Shown here piece after piece: positions 6,110 to 9,571 of a stretch of DNA of 9,571 bases; positions within the stretch are counted from its first letter, which is position 1, and each line of letters begins with the position of its first letter. Under the pieces are notes generated by a model, which made no database searches, was not told where the DNA came from, and saw only the letters and a program-made list of their open reading frames with translations. Source of the DNA: an uncultured Haemophilus sp. (GTDB lineage: Bacteria; Pseudomonadota; Gammaproteobacteria; Enterobacterales; Pasteurellaceae); NCBI GenBank assembly GCA_902481695.1, contig CABSXY010000059.1:1-9571 (forward strand), written 5' to 3'. The position numbers and the translations under genes were made by a program.

Positions 6110-6980
6110 ACTCTAACCATTCGCTACTATTTGGCGAACTTAACACTTGCTGACATAAAAACGGTTCTGGTGGTGTCACTTTTGGTTTAGAAGCGCCTGA
6201 ACCTGGTTTTGCGGGTTCAAACCAAGAATAAAGTTCATCGCCACAACCATCGCCTGCTGGTACAGGTGCTTGATCTTCACAATAAGCAGCATCTTTCGGA
6301 CAAGCAATACGCACGTGGAAATGCGAATCATGTCCAAACCATGGACGAATTTTGTGTAACCAAGCCCGATCATCACCCGCAGTTTGACAAAGTTTTAATT
6401 TAATCGCGGGGTTCACAAAAATACGGGTGACTTTTGGATCTTGCGCAGCCAATTTAATTAGCGTGGCGTGATTGTTATTCCACACATTTTCATCAACACG
6501 TTGTGTTTGACGGTTCACCACAAGCAAGCCTTTTCCATCAGAATTTAACGCTTCACTGTCTGTCATGGTGCCCATACGCAACCAAATATCCGCATCTAAT
6601 CCCATTTGATGGCTTGCATGCCCTGTTAAAAAGCGACCACCACCCGGCATAGCAATATCCCCAACTAACATCGTTGGTAAGCCTGCAGACTTCGCTTTTT
6701 GCCCAAGACGCTGTAAATAGGCAATCATATCCGGATGACCATAATAGCGATTTTTATTCATACGAATAACTTGATAGCCCTCACCTTTATAAGGCAAAGG
6801 TTCAGCCCCAATAATACAACCATTCGAATAGCTGCCAATTGGGTTCGCTTTACCATCTGTTGCAGGAATTGGACGTTTAATTCGTTGCCAGTCTTGTGGC
6901 GAGGCCATTGTTTGTAGCGAGAAAAAAACGCTCCCTAAAACAACCGCACTTGAAAGTAATTTTGCTAAAGATTTATTCAT
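6108..6980 (-). CDS. mepA: Penicillin-insensitive murein endopeptidase, periplasmic (M74/LAS metallopeptidase)
   Basis: MepA cuts the D-alanyl-meso-diaminopimelyl cross-bridges of peptidoglycan and is not blocked by penicillin. From the ATG at 6980 the protein has 290 residues (E. coli about 274). This start is chosen because AGGA (6987-6990) precedes it by six bases and because it gives a clean signal peptide: MNKSLAK, then a hydrophobic core through about residue 22, then QTMAS with cleavage near residue 26-27. A TTG 33 bases upstream would only add a charged extension. Zinc and catalytic residues are present: GHASHQMGLDADIW gives H121, H124 and D131, and WFGHDSHFHVRI gives H217, H220 and H222. 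These have the same spacing as H110, H113, D120, H206, H209 and H211 of E. coli MepA. Several Cys residues suggest disulfides. The 65 bases to aroC hold no clear terminator or promoter. An uptake sequence lies inside the signal peptide. Confidence 0.95.
   Translation of the reverse strand: MNKSLAKLLSSAVVLGSVFFSLQTMASPQDWQRIKRPIPATDGKANPIGSYSNGCIIGAEPLPYKGEGYQVIRMNKNRYYGHPDMIAYLQRLGQKAKSAGLPTMLVGDIAMPGGGRFLTGHASHQMGLDADIWLRMGTMTDSEALNSDGKGLLVVNRQTQRVDENVWNNNHATLIKLAAQDPKVTRIFVNPAIKLKLCQTAGDDRAWLHKIRPWFGHDSHFHVRIACPKDAAYCEDQAPVPAGDGCGDELYSWFEPAKPGSGASKPKVTPPEPFLCQQVLSSPNSSEWLE
6943..6951 (-). repeat. DNA uptake sequence (Hin-type USS) in the mepA signal peptide
   Basis: The + strand reads ACCGCACTT. 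The AAGTGCGGT form is on the coding strand, followed by TGTTTTAGGGAGCGTTTTT, close to the extended consensus. It is read AGT GCG GTT (Ser-Ala-Val, residues 11-13 from the chosen ATG), the hydrophobic core of the signal peptide. Confidence 0.92.
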
Positions 6981-7045
6981 AAGATTTCCTAAAACGAATG
7001 ACCTTATCTTCAATAAAAGAAAAAAATAAGCTTAATTTAAAAGAG

Positions 7046-8119
7046 TTATTTACATTGCGCCTTAAAACGCAATAAATGGTCGAGTAACACAATCGCGATC
7101 ATTGCCTCTGCAATAGGGACTGCTCGGATACCGACACAAGGATCATGACGGCCTTTTGTCACCACTTCTACAGATTCTCCCGCTAAATTAATAGAACGTC
7201 CCGGAATCGTGATACTAGACGTCGGTTTCAATGCAATTGTTGCAATAATTGGCTGACCAGAGCTAATGCCCCCTAAAATACCGCCAGCATGGTTGCTTTC
7301 AAAACCATTGGGTGTCATTTCATCACGATGTTCACTGCCACGCTGTTCAACTACCGCAAAACCATCGCCAATTTCTACACCTTTAACGGCATTAATCCCC
7401 ATTAAAGCATGGGCTAAATCTGCATCAAGTCGATCAAAAACAGGCTCTCCTAAACCAACAGGAACATTCTCTGCAATCACGGTTAGTTTTGCCCCAATCG
7501 AATCCCCTTCTTTTTTTAATTCACGGATTAATTCATCAAATTTTTCGACCGCACTTTCATCTGGACAGAAAAATGGATTGCTATTCACTTTATCCCAATC
7601 AATTTTATCGATAGTCTGTGGTGCAACCTTCACTTCGCCAATTTGACTCAAAAAGCCACGGACTTCAATGCCAAACTGCTCACGTAAATATTTCTTTGCA
7701 ATCGCTCCCGCAGCAACGCGCATAGCGGTTTCACGAGCAGAAGATCGTCCACCACCACGATAATCACGAATACCGTATTTTTGTTGATAGGTAAAATCCG
7801 CATGCCCAGGACGGAAACGATCTTTGATATCGCCATAATCTTGTGAACGTTGATCACCATTTTTAATGATCATTCCAATGCTGGTACCCGTTGTTTTACC
7901 CTCAAATACCCCAGATAAAATCTGTACTTCATCGTCTTCACGACGCGGTGTGGTATAGCGTGATGTACCCGGTTTACGACGATCTAAATCAGGTTGAATA
8001 TCGGCTTCCGATAATTCAAGATCCGGAGGCACACCATCAACGATGCAGCCTAATGCAATACCATGTGACTCCCCAAAGGTTGTCACACGAAAAAGTTGTC
8101 CGATAGTATTCCCTGCCAT
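7046..8119 (-). CDS. aroC: Chorismate synthase
   Basis: This cytoplasmic enzyme catalyses the last step of the shikimate pathway, turning 5-enolpyruvylshikimate-3-phosphate into chorismate; it needs reduced FMN although the reaction has no net redox change. The length of 357 residues is normal for the bacterial enzyme. The three family signatures are present: GESHG (16-20), the long segment from RPGHAD (103-108, with H106) to RGGGRSSARET (121-131), and GRHDPCVGIRAVPIAEAM near the C-terminus. The ATG at 8119 begins the typical MAGNTIGQLFRVTTFG; a purine-rich AAAGAGAGA lies at 8123-8131. The MscK-like gene ends 15 bases upstream on the same strand and mepA follows after 65 bases, so aroC is likely in the middle of an operon. 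An uptake sequence at 7548-7556 is read Ser-Ala-Val. Confidence 0.98.
   Translation of the reverse strand: MAGNTIGQLFRVTTFGESHGIALGCIVDGVPPDLELSEADIQPDLDRRKPGTSRYTTPRREDDEVQILSGVFEGKTTGTSIGMIIKNGDQRSQDYGDIKDRFRPGHADFTYQQKYGIRDYRGGGRSSARETAMRVAAGAIAKKYLREQFGIEVRGFLSQIGEVKVAPQTIDKIDWDKVNSNPFFCPDESAVEKFDELIRELKKEGDSIGAKLTVIAENVPVGLGEPVFDRLDADLAHALMGINAVKGVEIGDGFAVVEQRGSEHRDEMTPNGFESNHAGGILGGISSGQPIIATIALKPTSSITIPGRSINLAGESVEVVTKGRHDPCVGIRAVPIAEAMIAIVLLDHLLRFKAQCK
7548..7556 (-). repeat. DNA uptake sequence (Hin-type USS) inside aroC
   Basis: The + strand reads ACCGCACTT; on the coding strand it is GAA AGT GCG GTC GAA (Glu-Ser-Ala-Val-Glu), with AAAAATTTGATGAATT downstream fitting the AT-rich arms of the extended consensus. 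Confidence 0.93.
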
Positions 8120-8134
8120 ATTGTCTCTCTTTAA

Positions 8135-9571
8135 TTAATGATTTTGGGCTAATTTTGCCACATCAATAAATGGAATCTCTTCGCCAGTATCTTTATTTTT
8201 AATAAAGATATCTAATTGATTGAATGCAATATCAATATTATTTTCTGCAAATAACTCATTCACACGGCGATTGAGAGCATCAAGCGTATCATTTCTCTCA
8301 GATACTTGCCCTACATAAACACGTAATTCGTGATCTAATGTACTTGCCCCAAAGGTTAAGAATAATGCTCTTGGTTCTGGATCTTTTAAGACACTTGGTT
8401 GCTCGTATGCGGCTTGCAATAATAAGCGTTTCACTAAGTCTAAATCTGAACCATACGCCACACCAACTGACACCACTAAACGAGTAACGGTATTAGATAA
8501 TGCCCAGTTAGTCACTTGTCCAGTAACAAAAGATTTATTTGGCACAATTACTTCTTTTCGATCCGGATCAATCATGGTAATAGCGCGAATACGGATTTTT
8601 GCCACCGTACCCGTTACATCATTGATGGTTACGGTATCGCCCACACGAATTGGACGTTCAAATAATAAAATGATACCGGAAACAAAGTTAGCAAAAATTT
8701 CCTGCATACCAAAACCGAGACCAACGGAAAGGGCGGCAAATAACCATTGTAATTTCGACCAAGACATCCCTAGCGTTGAAAATGCCCATGCGCCACCCAC
8801 TGCAACCAAGATATAGGTTAATAATGTTGTAATAGTATAAGGCGTACCTTGCGAAAGTTTCACTCGCGAGAAGAGCAATATTTCTAAAATACCTTGAATA
8901 TTACGCACTAAAATATAGGTAATCACAACAATGATTAACGCAACAATCAAGTTAAAGAGTGAAATCGTTTCTGTCACCACGCCCGCTTCAGTCGTTGAAG
9001 TTTGCTGCCATAAGGTAATGTCTCGCAAGTAACTTACTACAGTGACTAAATCTGACCATACATAATAGAAGATGGCAAAAAGTGCGGTCCAAATAAAGAG
9101 ATCGGCAAAGCGTAGTAACTGGCTACGTACTTCATTTAAGGCTAATCCCTCTTCTTGTTCGGTAATCACGACCACATCATCAGAGGCTGAAGTATCACTT
9201 GAATCTTGTTGTTTTTGCTGACGTTTTTCTTGTAAACGTCGATAAGCTAAACGTCTTGATGCAACCGTAATACCACGATAAATAGTATGACGCACCAACG
9301 ACCACACCACCCATGCAATGTAGGTATTAATAATATGCGTAATTAAATTTAAGGCGGTGTAATAATAGCCTAAAGCAACTAGTGCAATTAAAATAACAGG
9401 GACCAATTGCAATAAAACGCGCATAATTTTTAAAAGCGTTCTATCACGCTGATCCGTTACGCTTGAATTCAACGATTTTTCTGTGCGAACAAAACGTGGC
9501 GCAATAATCACAATACAGAAAAGCAAGGCAACAATCGTATTAATTTCGCCGAGGACGTCATTGGCTAAACC
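8135..9571 (-). CDS. mscK: Large mechanosensitive channel, MscK (KefA)-like, C-terminal part (5' end outside window)
   Basis: This inner-membrane channel opens under membrane tension and releases solutes during hypo-osmotic shock. The frame is open to the right edge, so the start is not visible; TTG at 9526 is an ordinary codon. The 478 visible residues are the C-terminal part of a family of about 1,100 residues. Membrane segments lie at about 11-25, 50-72, 78-94, 156-178, 204-222 and 245-266. The MscS pore helix and upper beta domain follow: WLFAALSVGLGFGMQEIFANF (276-296), ILLFERPIRVGDTVTI, DRKEVIVPNKSFV and VGVAYGSDLD. The end, GASTLDHELRVYV then NIDIAFNQLDIFI, follows E. coli MscK closely. 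A charged Gln/Asp/Glu-rich loop sits at about 108-145. It is probably the first visible gene of the mscK-aroC-mepA-yfcA-lpxM unit, with a 15-base gap to aroC. The closely related MscM/YjeP is the main alternative name. Confidence 0.88.
   Translation of the reverse strand, partial: GLANDVLGEINTIVALLFCIVIIAPRFVRTEKSLNSSVTDQRDRTLLKIMRVLLQLVPVILIALVALGYYYTALNLITHIINTYIAWVVWSLVRHTIYRGITVASRRLAYRRLQEKRQQKQQDSSDTSASDDVVVITEQEEGLALNEVRSQLLRFADLFIWTALFAIFYYVWSDLVTVVSYLRDITLWQQTSTTEAGVVTETISLFNLIVALIIVVITYILVRNIQGILEILLFSRVKLSQGTPYTITTLLTYILVAVGGAWAFSTLGMSWSKLQWLFAALSVGLGFGMQEIFANFVSGIILLFERPIRVGDTVTINDVTGTVAKIRIRAITMIDPDRKEVIVPNKSFVTGQVTNWALSNTVTRLVVSVGVAYGSDLDLVKRLLLQAAYEQPSVLKDPEPRALFLTFGASTLDHELRVYVGQVSERNDTLDALNRRVNELFAENNIDIAFNQLDIFIKNKDTGEEIPFIDVAKLAQNH
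9080..9088 (+). repeat. DNA uptake sequence (Hin-type USS) inside the mscK-like gene
   Basis: A perfect AAGTGCGGT core preceded by AAA; the downstream part (CCAAATAAAGAGATC) fits the extended consensus only moderately. On the coding strand it is read TGG ACC GCA CTT (Trp-Thr-Ala-Leu) inside a membrane segment at about visible residues 161-164. Confidence 0.9.

Noticed and set aside
6981..7045. Terminator or promoter in the 65-base mepA-aroC gap
   Set aside because: Only weak A/T palindromes around an AAGCTT and T-runs are present, with no G/C stem and no convincing -10/-35 pair.
7510..7518. Seven-A run on the coding strand of aroC as a slippage or phase-variation site
   Set aside because: It encodes ordinary Lys-Lys in a variable part of AroC, the frame is intact, and similar runs are common in AT-rich genes here; nothing suggests regulated slippage.
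8135..9526. A complete small MscS channel of 463 residues starting at 9526
   Set aside because: The codon at 9526 is TTG with no ribosome site, the frame stays open to the window edge, and the homology continues as in the C-terminal half of the large MscK family.
1..9571. Novel defence, mobile or secondary-metabolite system
   Set aside because: Every gene belongs to a known core family with intact motifs, and there are no repeats beyond uptake sequences, no integrase or transposase, and no region of foreign-looking composition.

Overview
The window looks like ordinary chromosomal core sequence from a Pasteurellaceae bacterium, most likely a Haemophilus species. The main evidence is eight perfect copies of the Haemophilus-type DNA uptake sequence core (AAGTGCGGT or its complement), about one per 1.2 kb, together with moderate AT richness and proteins that closely resemble H. 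influenzae and E. coli orthologues. There is no insertion sequence, prophage, CRISPR array, tRNA, rRNA or toxin-antitoxin pair. Almost all of the DNA is coding, and the longest gap between genes is about 113 bases.

Layout from left to right. (1) The 3' end of proA (proline biosynthesis) is the only + strand gene and runs in from the left edge. (2) A hairpin built from an uptake-sequence pair at 608-638 lies between the converging proA and DUF808 genes and can terminate both. (3) A leftward block apt -> dnaX -> DUF808 membrane protein: purine salvage, the DNA polymerase III clamp loader tau/gamma subunit, and a YedI-like inner-membrane protein of unknown role. An extended -10 promoter candidate for apt sits at 4297-4305. 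(4) A second uptake-sequence hairpin at 4314-4349 separates this block from (5) a second leftward block, MscK-like channel (cut by the right edge) -> aroC -> mepA -> yfcA-like -> lpxM. Its gaps are 15, 65, 10 and 9 bases, so it reads as one transcription unit whose promoter lies outside the window.

Most of the right-hand block serves the cell envelope: a mechanosensitive channel, a periplasmic murein endopeptidase, a TSUP permease and a lipid A acyltransferase. AroC supplies chorismate for aromatic compounds. The order aroC-mepA-yfcA is also found in E. coli, so the block is an old conserved neighbourhood.

I found no new multi-gene system. The observations most worth following are a run of seven A's in the dnaX linker that could yield a short gamma form, the placement and strict codon phase of uptake sequences in genes (always read as S-A-V or T-A-L), uptake-sequence hairpins used as terminators, and a promoter packed directly behind one of them.
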